Source: Bacillus cabrialesii
GTDB taxonomy: Bacteria; Bacillota; Bacilli; Bacillales; Bacillaceae
NCBI RefSeq assembly: GCF_004124315.2
Contig: NZ_CP096889.1
Coordinates: 3,269,001 to 3,333,000, forward strand
DNA length: 64,000 nt
Direction of reading: 5' to 3'
Shown here: piece by piece, positions 36,396 through 45,309 of the stretch
Layout of the letters: each line of letters opens with the position of its first letter
Numbering within the stretch: position 1 is the first letter of the stretch
Translations under genes and position numbers: made by a program
Notes under the pieces: generated by a model
What the model was told of the DNA's origin: nothing
Database searches by the model: none
What the model saw: only the letters and a program-made list of their open reading frames with translations

Positions 36396-37461
36396 TACCT
36401 TCCAGGGGATTTCTATTATTGCGAATACGATGCTGGGCGCCGGTCTGTTAACATTGCCGAGGGCACTGACCTCTAAGGCTAATACTCCTGACGGCTGGAT
36501 CACGCTGATATTAGAAGGTGTCATTTTTATCTTTTTCATCTATTTAAACACGCTCATTCAGAAAAAACACCAATACCCCTCTCTGTTTGAGTACTTGCAG
36601 GAAGGGCTCGGAAAATGGATCGGCAGCATCATCGGCCTTTTGGTCTGCTGCTATTTTATCGGGGTGGCCAGCTTTGAGACCCGGGCCATGGCTGAAATGG
36701 TGAAATTTTTTCTGCTGGAGAGAACGCCGATTCAGGTGATTATTATAGCGTTTATCGGCTGCGGCATCTATTTAATCGTTGGCGGTTTAAATGATGTATC
36801 TCGTCTCTTTCCTTTTTATCTGGTCATTACGACCATTATTTTGCTGATTTTATTCGGTATCAGCTTTATGATTTTTGACCTTGATAATTTGCGCCCCGTT
36901 TTAGGTGAAGGTCTCGGACCTATCGCGAACTCGCTTACGGTTGTTTCTATCTCTTTTTTGGGTGTAGAGATTATGCTGTTTCTGCCAGAGCATATAAAGA
37001 AAAAGAAAAAAACATTCAGATACGCGTCTTTCGGGTTTCTGATTCCGATTCTTTTATACATCCTGACGTACATCATCGTGGTCGGCGCCCTGACTGCTCC
37101 TGAGGTCAAAACACTGATATGGCCGACCATTTCTCTCTTTCAGTCCTTTGAACTGAAAGGCATATTCATTGAACGGTTTGAATCCTTTTTACTGATCGTT
37201 TGGATTATCCAGTTTTTCACAACATTCGTCGTTTATGGATATTTCGCCGCCAATGGGCTGAAGAAAACGTTTGGGTTATCATCAAAGAAAAGCCTGATTC
37301 TCATTGGAGCGGCAACCTATTTTTTTTCTCTGTGGCCTGATGATTCCAATAAGGTCATGATGTACAGCGATTATCTCGGTTATATTTTCATCGGCCTGTT
37401 TCTGCTTCCCTTTATTCTCTTTTTCATTGTAGCTCTCAAAAGGAGGATTACATCAAAATGA
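36364..37461 (+). CDS. gerAB: GerAB, spore germinant receptor B subunit
   Basis: GerAB (365 residues) is a ten-helix protein of the APC transporter superfamily and forms the L-alanine-binding pocket. The unwound first helix reads ANTMLGAGLLTLPR. It starts at ATG 36364, well within gerAA and close behind AGAGGCG, so the two are translationally coupled. The end overlaps gerAC by four bases. Length equals the family norm. Confidence 0.94.
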   Translation: MSQKQTQIKLNTFQGISIIANTMLGAGLLTLPRALTSKANTPDGWITLILEGVIFIFFIYLNTLIQKKHQYPSLFEYLQEGLGKWIGSIIGLLVCCYFIGVASFETRAMAEMVKFFLLERTPIQVIIIAFIGCGIYLIVGGLNDVSRLFPFYLVITTIILLILFGISFMIFDLDNLRPVLGEGLGPIANSLTVVSISFLGVEIMLFLPEHIKKKKKTFRYASFGFLIPILLYILTYIIVVGALTAPEVKTLIWPTISLFQSFELKGIFIERFESFLLIVWIIQFFTTFVVYGYFAANGLKKTFGLSSKKSLILIGAATYFFSLWPDDSNKVMMYSDYLGYIFIGLFLLPFILFFIVALKRRITSK

Positions 37462-38576
37462 AAGTCCGGATTTTAAGTATGTTCATATGCACCCTATTGC
37501 TGTCCGGATGCTGGGACAGCCGGAATATCGAGGAATTAAGCCTGATCATCGGCGTTGGCTTAGACAAGCCTGATGATAAAAATTTAGAACTGACACAGCA
37601 GATTCTCGTGCCGAAAAAAATCAGCTCCAAGGAAGGCTCTTCATCTGATCCGACTCAGCTTTCTATTACAAAGGGTGAGACTGTCCATCAAATGATAAGA
37701 ACATCGGCATTAAAGCATAACCCTACGTTTTCTCAGCATTTGCGTGTCATTCTGCTTTCCAAGAGCGTGATCGCGGATCAGATTGGAATGGACGCGATCA
37801 TTAACCAGTTTGTCAGAGACAACGGGACAAGGAGGAGTTCGTATGTCTTTGTAACCGATAGCCGGACTAAGGATATCTTTAAGATGAATGATCAAGGCGA
37901 GCCCGCATCCAATGTGATTTATGATTTGACAGAGAATAATAAGGTTACAATCAGAATGATGGAGCCTGTTACATTAGGGGAGATATCGGAGCATTTAACC
38001 TCTGATGATTCGTTCATCATCCCGCATGTCGGTGAGGAAAACGGCAAACTCGCGATAAACGGGGCTTCTATCATAAAAAATAAATTATGGCTCCGGGATT
38101 TAACGCCGGGCGATGTTCAAAATATCAATTTATTCACAGGCACAGTCGAAGGCGGTGTCGTTGATATGAGGCATAACGGCAATCCTTTTTCTTATGAAGT
38201 GTACTCCAGCAGCCGCAAGATCAAAACAGACTATAAGGACGGCAAGTTCAAATTCACCGTAACACGAAATATTGAAGGGCGATTATCCGAGGACTGGGAC
38301 CCTAATGAAGATTCCTTTAAGGATTCCTATATAAAAGGGATCGAAAAAGCCGTCGAAAAACGATTGCATGAAACAGTGAGCGCGTTTATCGGCAAGCTAC
38401 AGAAAGATATCAAAGCAGATGTAACCGGACTGGGAAACGAAGTCAGAATTCATTATCCTCAAAAGTGGGAAAAAATCGCAAGAAAATGGGATGATGATTA
38501 CTTCAGCACGTCGGAAATAGACTATCGCATCAATGTGGTGATCAGAGACTTCGGGACGAAAGGCGCGTCCAAATAG
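37458..38576 (+). CDS. gerAC: GerAC, spore germinant receptor lipoprotein subunit
   Basis: GerAC (372 residues) is the outer-face lipoprotein of the receptor. The signal peptide MKVRILSMFICTLLLSGCWD contains the lipobox LSGC, followed by the family WDSRNIEELSLIIGVGLDK. The three-domain GerC fold continues with GEISEHLTSDDSFIIPHV. Start overlaps gerAB by ATGA and is preceded by AAAAGGAGG. It converges on liaR nine bases later. Confidence 0.95.
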   Translation: MKVRILSMFICTLLLSGCWDSRNIEELSLIIGVGLDKPDDKNLELTQQILVPKKISSKEGSSSDPTQLSITKGETVHQMIRTSALKHNPTFSQHLRVILLSKSVIADQIGMDAIINQFVRDNGTRRSSYVFVTDSRTKDIFKMNDQGEPASNVIYDLTENNKVTIRMMEPVTLGEISEHLTSDDSFIIPHVGEENGKLAINGASIIKNKLWLRDLTPGDVQNINLFTGTVEGGVVDMRHNGNPFSYEVYSSSRKIKTDYKDGKFKFTVTRNIEGRLSEDWDPNEDSFKDSYIKGIEKAVEKRLHETVSAFIGKLQKDIKADVTGLGNEVRIHYPQKWEKIARKWDDDYFSTSEIDYRINVVIRDFGTKGASK

Positions 38577-38584
38577 CCGGACGC
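38565..38584. terminator. Hairpin between gerAC and liaR
   Basis: GCGTCC / GGACGC stem with an 8-base loop, spanning the gerAC stop and the gap to liaR. T-tracts are short on both strands, so it is a modest terminator. Confidence 0.5.
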
Positions 38585-39220
38585 CTATTTTACGAGGTGG
38601 TTTCGGTGTGCGTACACCGCCGCCTGCGTTCGGTCACTGACATCCAGCTTTGATAAAATATTGGTGATATGGGTTTTCACTGTTTTAATGGTGATAAACA
38701 GTTCCTCGCCGATTTCTTTGTTTGTTTTTCCTTCTGCGATCAGGCAGAGGATTTCGAGCTCCCGTTTCGTAAGTGATTCGTGCGGGAGCGCGTTTTCACC
38801 TGAGTGGCGCAGCCGGGATAATACTTTTCCCGCCACTTTTGATTCCAGCTTTGGCTCTCCCTTGCTCGCGGCGCGGATGGCATCGGCGATTTCCACCGCT
38901 TTTGAGGTTTTCAATAGGTAGCTGAGCGCGCCCGCTTCAATGACCGGGTACACTTTGTCATCATCTATGAAGCTTGTGAGCACAATAATTTTCGGATCGG
39001 GAAGCTCCAGGCAAATTTGCTTTGTGGCTTCAATCCCATCCATGCCCTCCATGACAAGATCCATTAAAATGACATCAGGCGACAGTTCCGCAGCAAGCCG
39101 TACGCCTTCGCTGCCGTCAGACGCTTCGCCGACGACCTCAATATCAGGCTGAGCCTCCAAAAAAGCCGCGAGCCCCATTCTGACCATTTCATGATCATCA
39201 ATCAATAATACTCGAATCAC
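38585..39220 (-). CDS. liaR: LiaR, response regulator of cell-envelope stress
   Basis: LiaR (211 residues) is a NarL/LuxR-type regulator. The receiver aspartate lies in DVILMDLVMEGMDG (about 54), and the helix-turn-helix is LTKRELEILCLIAEGKTNKEIGEELFITIKTVKTHI. It activates liaIH when the membrane or lipid II cycle is disturbed. The start is GTG at 39220, inside the end of liaS (23-bp overlap). Last gene of liaIHGFSR. Confidence 0.96.
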   Translation of the reverse strand: MIRVLLIDDHEMVRMGLAAFLEAQPDIEVVGEASDGSEGVRLAAELSPDVILMDLVMEGMDGIEATKQICLELPDPKIIVLTSFIDDDKVYPVIEAGALSYLLKTSKAVEIADAIRAASKGEPKLESKVAGKVLSRLRHSGENALPHESLTKRELEILCLIAEGKTNKEIGEELFITIKTVKTHITNILSKLDVSDRTQAAVYAHRNHLVK

Positions 39221-40280
39221 GTTCGTTCTCTCCTTTTTCTTCCGGGAAAATCGGAACCTTCACTTCGATTTGTGTGCCTTTTCCTTCTACTGAAATCACT
39301 TCGGCGACCCCGCCGATTTCGCTGGCACGCTCTTTCATAGAGTTCAAGCCGTATGAGGATGCTTTCACCTGATCCATTTTAAACCCTTTTCCATTATCAA
39401 TCACCTTAAGCCGGAGCTGATTGTTCTTTATGCCCAGAATCACCGATACTTTTGACGCTTTCGAATGTCTGAATACGTTTGAAAGGGCTTCCTGCACGAT
39501 TCTGAACAAATGATCTTCAACACCCTTGGATATCGGCGTGTCCTGAATATCCCACTCAATATCAAGCGGCTGTTTCTTCCGGAACTCGTCCAAAAGCTCA
39601 GTAAGTCCCTCCTTCAGCCCTTTTCCTTCAAGGGTAACAGGCCTTAAGTGAAGCAGCAGCGCCCTCATTTCATTTTGGGCTTCACCTGCCATATGCTCGA
39701 CAAGCTTGATCCGCTTGACCGTTTTATCATCACCATCCTTGACGTGTTCCAGCACAGCTGATGTCATCATCGATATTGCAAAGAGCTGCTGGCTGACCGC
39801 ATCATGAAGATCTCTTGCCAATCGCTGGCGTTCTTCTGATATGACCGACTTCTTCATCTGCGCCTGCCATTCCGCACGTTCATTTGAAAGTTTTTGCAAG
39901 GAAGCGACTTGAAGCTCCACTCGCTTCGCCATTTCATTCAGCTGATCGGCGGCCAGTCCGATTTCATCATCTCCAAGCGGCGGTATCCGATAAGCGAAAT
40001 TGCCGTTTTCAAAGATTAAAATTGATTCAACTAATGTATCAATCCTTGTCTTCAGCCGATTGCCGTACATATACCCTGAGGCAAAACCGACCGTCACGCT
40101 GATCAGGAGCAATATCAGGATAAACGGAATGCCGAACCAGCTGGACGACAGCAAAACAAGCGGATCGAGCCGATAGTAAAACATCATAAAGGAAATCAAG
40201 CAGGCAAAAAGGAGCAGGCTGATTCCCGTTGTCATGCGGATGGCGCGCCACTGGAGGCTCGCAAGCAGTTTTTTTCTCAT
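39198..40280 (-). CDS. liaS: LiaS, intramembrane-sensing histidine kinase
   Basis: LiaS (360 residues) has two transmembrane helices near the N-terminus with only a short extracytoplasmic loop, typical of intramembrane-sensing kinases. A HAMP segment and the HisKA_3 box follow (His in RQRLARDLHDAVSQQLFAISM), then the ATPase region with DNGKGF. Start overlaps the liaF stop by four bases. LiaF holds it inactive without stress. Confidence 0.95.
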   Translation of the reverse strand: MRKKLLASLQWRAIRMTTGISLLLFACLISFMMFYYRLDPLVLLSSSWFGIPFILILLLISVTVGFASGYMYGNRLKTRIDTLVESILIFENGNFAYRIPPLGDDEIGLAADQLNEMAKRVELQVASLQKLSNERAEWQAQMKKSVISEERQRLARDLHDAVSQQLFAISMMTSAVLEHVKDGDDKTVKRIKLVEHMAGEAQNEMRALLLHLRPVTLEGKGLKEGLTELLDEFRKKQPLDIEWDIQDTPISKGVEDHLFRIVQEALSNVFRHSKASKVSVILGIKNNQLRLKVIDNGKGFKMDQVKASSYGLNSMKERASEIGGVAEVISVEGKGTQIEVKVPIFPEEKGENERDSSIID

Positions 40281-41002
40281 ACGTACTTCACATCCACATC
40301 ACCGATAAATAAGGAAACGGACACTTTGACACGGCGCTTCGACTCGCTGAAATCGGATGACGCGGCATATACCTTCGTGCTTAATCCGCTTTTCTTCGAG
40401 CCGATCAGATTGATATCTCCGATAAAAACAGCCGAGCTGACAGCCACCTCAAGGTCTGATGGTACATAAATATCAACATTTCCAATGACTCCGCTAATGA
40501 CGATTGTGCTTTCTCCCTCGGGAATCATCGCTTTAGACAAGTCGATTTTGATATCCCCGATAAAACCAGAGATATTTAAATCATTCAAGTCAAACGGCTG
40601 CTTCATCATTTGCAGCTCTCCGATAAAAAAGCTGCGCATGTCAGGCTGTTTCACATCTTTCGGCGGCTCATGCCGTTCTTTTTTATTGAGATCGATCCGT
40701 TTCTCATTCGGTTCAAATATCGGCTTCCCTTTGACAAGCCTATAGCCGGCGTAAATCAGAAATGCGGCAAACGCGTAGCCGAATAAATTAAAGGTGATGC
40801 TGAAGAGGTTTTTCAAAAATAGAAACGCGGCAAAAATGTACATGACGGAGCCAAGCCAATCACGGGAATATTTTTTCAAGAAATAGCCGGCAATCAGAAA
40901 AAAGAGCGGCCAAAACAGCAGATCGCCTATTCCGATAATTTGCAAAAACATACTGATGCCGAATAAAGCAATGATAAATCCGAGAAGCTGTTTTTTTGTC
41001 AT
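40277..41002 (-). CDS. liaF: LiaF, membrane inhibitor of LiaRS
   Basis: LiaF (241 residues) has three to four membrane helices in the first 90 residues, a charged linker, and the C-terminal beta-rich domain (FIGDIKIDLSKAMIP, GVIGNVDIYVPSDLEV, LFIGDVDVKYV repeats) that contacts LiaS. It keeps the kinase off in the absence of stress. The ATG at 41002 follows GAAAGGAGGCGG. The liaG-liaF gap is 33 bp. Confidence 0.95.
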   Translation of the reverse strand: MTKKQLLGFIIALFGISMFLQIIGIGDLLFWPLFFLIAGYFLKKYSRDWLGSVMYIFAAFLFLKNLFSITFNLFGYAFAAFLIYAGYRLVKGKPIFEPNEKRIDLNKKERHEPPKDVKQPDMRSFFIGELQMMKQPFDLNDLNISGFIGDIKIDLSKAMIPEGESTIVISGVIGNVDIYVPSDLEVAVSSAVFIGDINLIGSKKSGLSTKVYAASSDFSESKRRVKVSVSLFIGDVDVKYV

Positions 41003-41035
41003 TCCTGGTGTCCGCCTCCTTTCTTCTGCCTGATG

Positions 41036-41908
41036 CTACCGTATCGTTACATCCCCGCTGTCCGTTTTGATATCGATTGGATGCCGGCCGCTTCCTTGCG
41101 AGCCTGTGATTTGATGTTCTTTTTTATGCGCTGTATCAGCAAATGAATACGGCGAACTGACGTCACCGCTCGATGCTTTCGCGCTGACCGTAAAGCTGCC
41201 GTTTTGGGGAAGGCTCAGATCCGCATCACCGCTTGTCAGTGTGACAGATACAGGACCCGTTACCTTTTTCAGTGCGGCATTAAGGTTTCCTGAAGTCATC
41301 TTCACATTTAAAGAGCCTGATACATCAGCCAGATTTGCGTCTCCTGAAGCTAAGTCAATGCCGGCTGTTTTGGAATTGGTATTTGAAATGGTGACATCTC
41401 CGGATGATCCCTTTACTTTCAGTTCTTGAAGGCGGACGTCCGTCACTCTCATATTTCCGCTCGCAGATACTGCGTCCAGCACGGAAAGCACAAGATGATG
41501 CTTCCCGTCCACAGACACGTCACCGCTTGAGGTTCGCACCGTCAGGTCACCTTTATAATCATACGGGATGCGGACGACAAGGGAAGAACGGTTAAAGCCA
41601 TTCAAAAATTGAAATTCTTTTTCCTTTGCGGTCAGCTCCAGTTTTTTTCTGTTTTCGTTAACAAATAACTTACCTGAGTCTCCTGAAATGCCTGCCGATA
41701 TGTCATTTCGCTCTTCCGCTAGGATCCGGACATCCTTGTTATCCGACTCAATGACCACACTGTCGATGTCCCGCGGCGAGGCGCTGGCTGAATCGGCTTC
41801 TGTGCCGTTTACAAAACCCAACCCTGCGGCAAATACGTCTTTTACGACGACGGCGAAAAAGATAAGAATACCGGCAGTGATCAACAGTTTGCCCAGCATT
41901 TTTTTCAT
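41036..41908 (-). CDS. liaG: LiaG, membrane-anchored DUF4097-type protein
   Basis: LiaG (290 residues) has one N-terminal membrane anchor and an extracytoplasmic right-handed beta-helix-like domain of repeating TSGDVSV / SSGDVTI / SGDANLAD units (DUF4097 family). Its role is unknown; it is the first gene of the constitutive liaGFSR transcript. Start ATG 41908 has AAGGATG upstream, and a -10 TATAAT lies at 41935-41940 on the minus strand. Confidence 0.92.
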   Translation of the reverse strand: MKKMLGKLLITAGILIFFAVVVKDVFAAGLGFVNGTEADSASASPRDIDSVVIESDNKDVRILAEERNDISAGISGDSGKLFVNENRKKLELTAKEKEFQFLNGFNRSSLVVRIPYDYKGDLTVRTSSGDVSVDGKHHLVLSVLDAVSASGNMRVTDVRLQELKVKGSSGDVTISNTNSKTAGIDLASGDANLADVSGSLNVKMTSGNLNAALKKVTGPVSVTLTSGDADLSLPQNGSFTVSAKASSGDVSSPYSFADTAHKKEHQITGSQGSGRHPIDIKTDSGDVTIR

Positions 41909-41972
41909 TTGATTTCATCCTTCTCATTCATTCTATTATAAAGGAAAAGCTTGTGAATTGATACGTGCGGAA

Positions 41973-42000
41973 GGGAAGGACTTGTCCGCAAATCCTTCCC
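41973..42000 (-). terminator. Weak terminator after liaIH
   Basis: GGGAAGGA / TCCTTCCC stem with a 12-base loop and no clean T-tract. It would allow partial read-through from liaIH into liaGFSR, which is how the two transcripts of this operon are usually explained. Confidence 0.65.
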
Positions 42001-42012
42001 CGTTCGTTCCGC

Positions 42013-42693
42013 TTATTCATTTGCTGCTTGTGATGTCTGATCTGATTTTTGCAGCGAGAGAGCCCGCATTTTTTCAATCTCCGCTTCCACATCATCTGCG
42101 AATTCTTTGTGTGTGAGTTCTGTGCCGGCTTCCGCTGACTTTGAATAATTCGCACGGATTTCCATTTCTTCAATACGGTTTTCAATACGCAAAAACTCGC
42201 GATACGCGCTTTCGCTGTCAATTTTGTCAAATGTCGTATTCATATGCTCTTTTGCTTTCGCGGCATTTGCCCGGGCAATCAGCGCCTGTTTTTTATCCTT
42301 TACGTCCTGAAGCTTTGATTCAAGTGCAGCCAGCTGTTCTTTCAGCTCAGCCAGCTGGCTGTTCGCCTGTTCATAGGACGCTTTATGCTCTGCAGCCTTC
42401 CCTTCTAAATACTTCATTTCAGTCAGCGCTTTTTTCGCCAGGTCTTCTTCTCCTGCGTCAAATGCGAGCTGTGCTTGATTTTTGCGTTTGCCAGCCACTT
42501 CAGCTGCTTCTTCAAATTTTTTCTTAAATTGATAGGCAATCGTGTGCTGCTTTACGATTGTTTGTTTTGCTTTTGCAATGTCGCTTTCCATATCACGGAC
42601 ATATTGATTCAGCATCACCTTTGGGTTCTCCAATTTATCAAGACCTTCATGAACTGACGCAACAAACATGTCTCTCATTCTTTTTAATACCAT
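42013..42693 (-). CDS. liaH: LiaH, PspA/IM30-family membrane-stress protein
   Basis: LiaH (226 residues) is a phage-shock-protein A homologue that builds large rings and is recruited to the membrane by LiaI. Almost all of it is alpha-helical coiled coil (for example AELKEQLAALESKLQDVKDK), opening with the amphipathic MVLKRMRDMFVASVHEGLDKL. Start follows TTGGGAGGAATC. It is 26 bp after liaI and is followed by a weak terminator. Confidence 0.96.
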   Translation of the reverse strand: MVLKRMRDMFVASVHEGLDKLENPKVMLNQYVRDMESDIAKAKQTIVKQHTIAYQFKKKFEEAAEVAGKRKNQAQLAFDAGEEDLAKKALTEMKYLEGKAAEHKASYEQANSQLAELKEQLAALESKLQDVKDKKQALIARANAAKAKEHMNTTFDKIDSESAYREFLRIENRIEEMEIRANYSKSAEAGTELTHKEFADDVEAEIEKMRALSLQKSDQTSQAANE

Positions 42694-42719
42694 ATCTGAT
42701 TCCTCCCAATATGCTCATA

Positions 42720-43100
42720 TTATTTTTTCTTCAAAAATTCTTCCCATTCGTCATCAAAGTGAGATTGGTAGGCAGCCGAAGCCGGTTCAGGTTCGAAAGA
42801 TGATACAACGTTATCAGCTGATCCGTTTTTCATCAGCTTCCAGCCGTAATACACCATAGCGGCAGCCAGCGCGATTCCGACGACAAACGGAAGTGAGCAG
42901 ATGAGCATGATCGCTCCGATACCGCCCACGATAATTCCAGTGATGGTTTTTCCTGCGGCAAACCTTTTGATTCCTGCGTATGTCATCAAGCTCCCTATGG
43001 CGAGCGGGATGATAAAGCCGAAGCTTCCTCCTCCAAAAAAGACGGAGATCCCAAATACAATTAATAAGAATCCGCCTATCGTTTTCTTGTTTATCTTCAT
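42720..43100 (-). CDS. liaI: LiaI, membrane anchor for LiaH
   Basis: LiaI (126 residues) has three to four short hydrophobic segments (GGFLLIVFGISVFFGGG, IIPLAIGSLMTYAGI, GIIVGGIGAIMLICSLPFVVG) and a hydrophilic tail ending EEFLKKK. It anchors LiaH at the membrane. First gene behind the LiaR-dependent promoter; ATG 43100 follows AAAGGAGGATC. Confidence 0.94.
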   Translation of the reverse strand: MKINKKTIGGFLLIVFGISVFFGGGSFGFIIPLAIGSLMTYAGIKRFAAGKTITGIIVGGIGAIMLICSLPFVVGIALAAAMVYYGWKLMKNGSADNVVSSFEPEPASAAYQSHFDDEWEEFLKKK

Positions 43101-43130
43101 GCAGATCCTCCTTTCGTTTTCCTTGTCTTC

Positions 43131-43159
43131 ATCTTAAACAAATTGGCATTTGCGCAAAA
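43131..43159 (-). promoter_or_regulatory. LiaR-dependent promoter of liaIH
   Basis: Minus-strand -35 TTTTGC (43154-43159), 17-bp spacer, -10 TAAGAT (43131-43136). The poor -35 fits a promoter that needs an activator. Confidence 0.6.
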
Positions 43160-43181
43160 CGAATCAGAGGTTGATTTTTGC

Positions 43182-43199
43182 ATAAGACCGGAGTCGTAT
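43182..43199 (-). promoter_or_regulatory. LiaR operator
   Basis: ATACGAC-TCCG-GTCTTAT, an imperfect 7-4-7 inverted repeat (6 of 7 pairs) upstream of the liaI -35. This agrees with the 7-4-7 layout known for LiaR boxes. Confidence 0.75.
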
Positions 43200-43226
43200 C
43201 TCGTGCCGGACCCATAGGCACAAAAA

Positions 43227-43251
43227 AACGCCATGCACGAGGCATGGCGTT
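43227..43251 (-). terminator. Terminator of yvqJ
   Basis: AACGCCATGC / GCATGGCGTT stem (10 bp), 5-base loop, followed on the minus strand by TTTTTTG. It insulates the lia promoter from yvqJ. Confidence 0.9.
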
Positions 43252-43261
43252 TCAAAACCCT

Positions 43262-44530
43262 TTACAGATGAACACTTGCTTCTCTTTCTTTAATCAGGTC
43301 GGACCGTTCTGCTTTGGCCAGCTTTGTAAACAGCAAAATTCCGATACCCGCAATAATTTCGACAACCCCTCCGGCAGCGATCACAGTTCCTGAACCAAAA
43401 GCGTTTGCGGCATATCCGCAAATGACAGCTCCGGCAGGTATGGATATATTTGAGATCATATGTATAACGGCGTAGACCTGCGGCTGATCCTCACTATCCA
43501 CAGAGGTCTGGATAATTGTGTACTCAGGAACATTAACAGCACTGACTGCGGCGCCAAAGGTGAACGCAGCGAGAAAAACAAGCGGCAAAAAGGTATTCAT
43601 CCCGGTCATAAAGAAAGCAAATCCTTCAACAATGCCGGCAGTTACGAATAACAGGCCGTACCTGTTTACCTTGACTTTCGCAAGCACAAATCCCAATAAA
43701 AACGCGCCTGCGGCGGTGGTGGCCTTTAAAAGCGAGTAAACGATCGGCTGGCCGTTTAAATCTTCCGCAACGTAAACGGCTGAGAGAGCTTCCCAAGGGG
43801 CAGCCGCGAAATTCATAAAGATACAATAAATAGCGAGCGGATATAAAATCTGATGTCTTCTGACGAGTGTAAAACCGCGTTTCAGTCTGCCGATATATGT
43901 GCCCCTCTGCGTAACGGCAGCAGACTCTGATTGAGATTCAACCGCGGTGTACTTAATAAAAAGGACGAGAAAGCCAGAAACCAAATAGAGAACAAGTGCG
44001 ATAAGCATCGTATAAGATGGGCTGATAAATGTAAGAAAAGCGCCGCATAACGTGACAGCTCCTAGCCGGACAATTTGAGCGGAGGATTGCAGCACAGCGT
44101 TTGCTTTTTGAATGCCCTGTTCATTTACGATTTGGGGAATTAAAGCGATGGAGGCGGGATTGTAGGCAGCCCCTGTAGCAGAATGCACGATCATAAGCGT
44201 CATGACAAACCACAGCGGAGAAAAGCCCGCAAAATGGCAAAGAGGAATAATCAAGACAATCGCAGCCCTTGTCAGATCTGAAAAGTACATCCAAAATTTC
44301 AGCGTGTTCTGTTTCATGAAAGGACCTGTCACAGGCGCCAGCACAGCTTCCGGCAAAAAGGTGACAGCAATCAATAAAGCAGTGCCGACCGCACCTTTGC
44401 CGTCATAAATTAAAAACCATAATATTGAATTAAATGCGAACATATCGCCGGATATTTTGACTATTCTTGAGAAAAAAAGATAATTGAAATTTCTCTTCCA
44501 GATGCTATCACTTTCAATTAAATTCACCAT
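43262..44530 (-). CDS. yvqJ: YvqJ, MFS transporter
   Basis: A 422-residue major facilitator protein with about 12 hydrophobic segments. It belongs to the MFS_3-like group of putative drug or macrolide exporters (for example GTALLIAVTFLPEAVLAPVTGPF and MIVHSATGAAYNPASIALIPQIV). The substrate is unknown. The start ATG follows GGGGGGGCTC. Own terminator; the gap to yvqK holds only that gene's terminator. Confidence 0.88.
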   Translation of the reverse strand: MVNLIESDSIWKRNFNYLFFSRIVKISGDMFAFNSILWFLIYDGKGAVGTALLIAVTFLPEAVLAPVTGPFMKQNTLKFWMYFSDLTRAAIVLIIPLCHFAGFSPLWFVMTLMIVHSATGAAYNPASIALIPQIVNEQGIQKANAVLQSSAQIVRLGAVTLCGAFLTFISPSYTMLIALVLYLVSGFLVLFIKYTAVESQSESAAVTQRGTYIGRLKRGFTLVRRHQILYPLAIYCIFMNFAAAPWEALSAVYVAEDLNGQPIVYSLLKATTAAGAFLLGFVLAKVKVNRYGLLFVTAGIVEGFAFFMTGMNTFLPLVFLAAFTFGAAVSAVNVPEYTIIQTSVDSEDQPQVYAVIHMISNISIPAGAVICGYAANAFGSGTVIAAGGVVEIIAGIGILLFTKLAKAERSDLIKEREASVHL

Positions 44531-44662
44531 CTATCAGAGCCCCCCCACTGCCTATTTTTTACATCTATTTGTTCCAATATCTCATTTTTCCATTTTTCAG
44601 TCAATAATTCATTAGGTTCATTTTTTGTCGTAAAATGGGAGATTGACAGAATGAAAAACAAA

Positions 44663-44694
44663 AAAGCCGGCATGTATTTGAACACGCCGGCTTT
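44663..44694 (-). terminator. Terminator of the yvrC-yvqK cobalamin operon
   Basis: AAAGCCGGC / GCCGGCTTT stem, 14-base loop, then TTTTG on the minus strand. Located 13 bp after the yvqK stop. Confidence 0.88.
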
Positions 44695-44706
44695 CGTTTT
44701 CTGTTT

Positions 44707-45288
44707 TTATGATTCGCTGCTGTTTCGGTCCCGAAATACAATAGCACTTCTTTCATATTCCACGTCGTCAATGCCGCTTCTCACATTCACAACCCGTGCG
44801 GCGGCAAAGAAATAATCGGACAGCCGATTCAGATAACGCAGCACTGTTTCATGAATCTGCTCTGATTTCATCAGCGATACCACTCGGCGTTCCGCCCGCC
44901 TTGTAATGGTGCGCGCCGCATGAAGAAGCGAGGCCCCCTTCGATCCGCCCGGAAGAATAAATTTCTTCAGCTCTGGCGCTTCTGCTGTATAGGCATCAAT
45001 GCGCTTTTCTAAGAAGGAAACGGATTCTTCCGTTAGTTTATAGTCTTTTCTTTCTGTGACTATCGCCAGATCGCCTCCGCAGTCAAACAGCTCATGCTGA
45101 ATGTTCAGCAGCTCGGCTGTCACATCTTCGAAGCCGGGCTGCCCGGAAAGCTCTGCCAAAGCAAGTCCGACAAAGCTGTTCAGCTCGTCAATCGTACCGT
45201 AGCTCTCGACGCGAAGGCTGTCCTTGTCCGTTCTGCCTCCGACTAGGCTCGTTTGTCCCTTATCGCCTGTTTTTGTATATAGTTTCAT
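44707..45288 (-). CDS. yvqK: YvqK, ATP:cob(I)alamin adenosyltransferase (PduO type)
   Basis: A 193-residue adenosyltransferase that adds the 5'-deoxyadenosyl group to cob(I)alamin or cobinamide. The ATP loop is KLYTKTGDKGQTSLVGG at the N-terminus; RVESYGTIDELNSFVGLAL and TRRAERRVVSLM-x-LNRLSDYFFAAARVVN are the PduO core. It ends the B12 operon, 21 bp after yvrA, and would convert imported corrinoids to the coenzyme form. Confidence 0.95.
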   Translation of the reverse strand: MKLYTKTGDKGQTSLVGGRTDKDSLRVESYGTIDELNSFVGLALAELSGQPGFEDVTAELLNIQHELFDCGGDLAIVTERKDYKLTEESVSFLEKRIDAYTAEAPELKKFILPGGSKGASLLHAARTITRRAERRVVSLMKSEQIHETVLRYLNRLSDYFFAAARVVNVRSGIDDVEYERSAIVFRDRNSSES

Positions 45289-45309
45289 ACATATGTCTCC
45301 TTTACAGAC

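Noticed and set aside
38565..38584. Strong bidirectional terminator between gerAC and liaR
   Set aside because: The stem is only 6 bp and T-tracts are weak, so I list it as a modest hairpin only.
41241..41595. Plus-strand frames antisense to liaG
   Set aside because: They reflect the repetitive SGD units of LiaG read backwards and have no ribosome sites.
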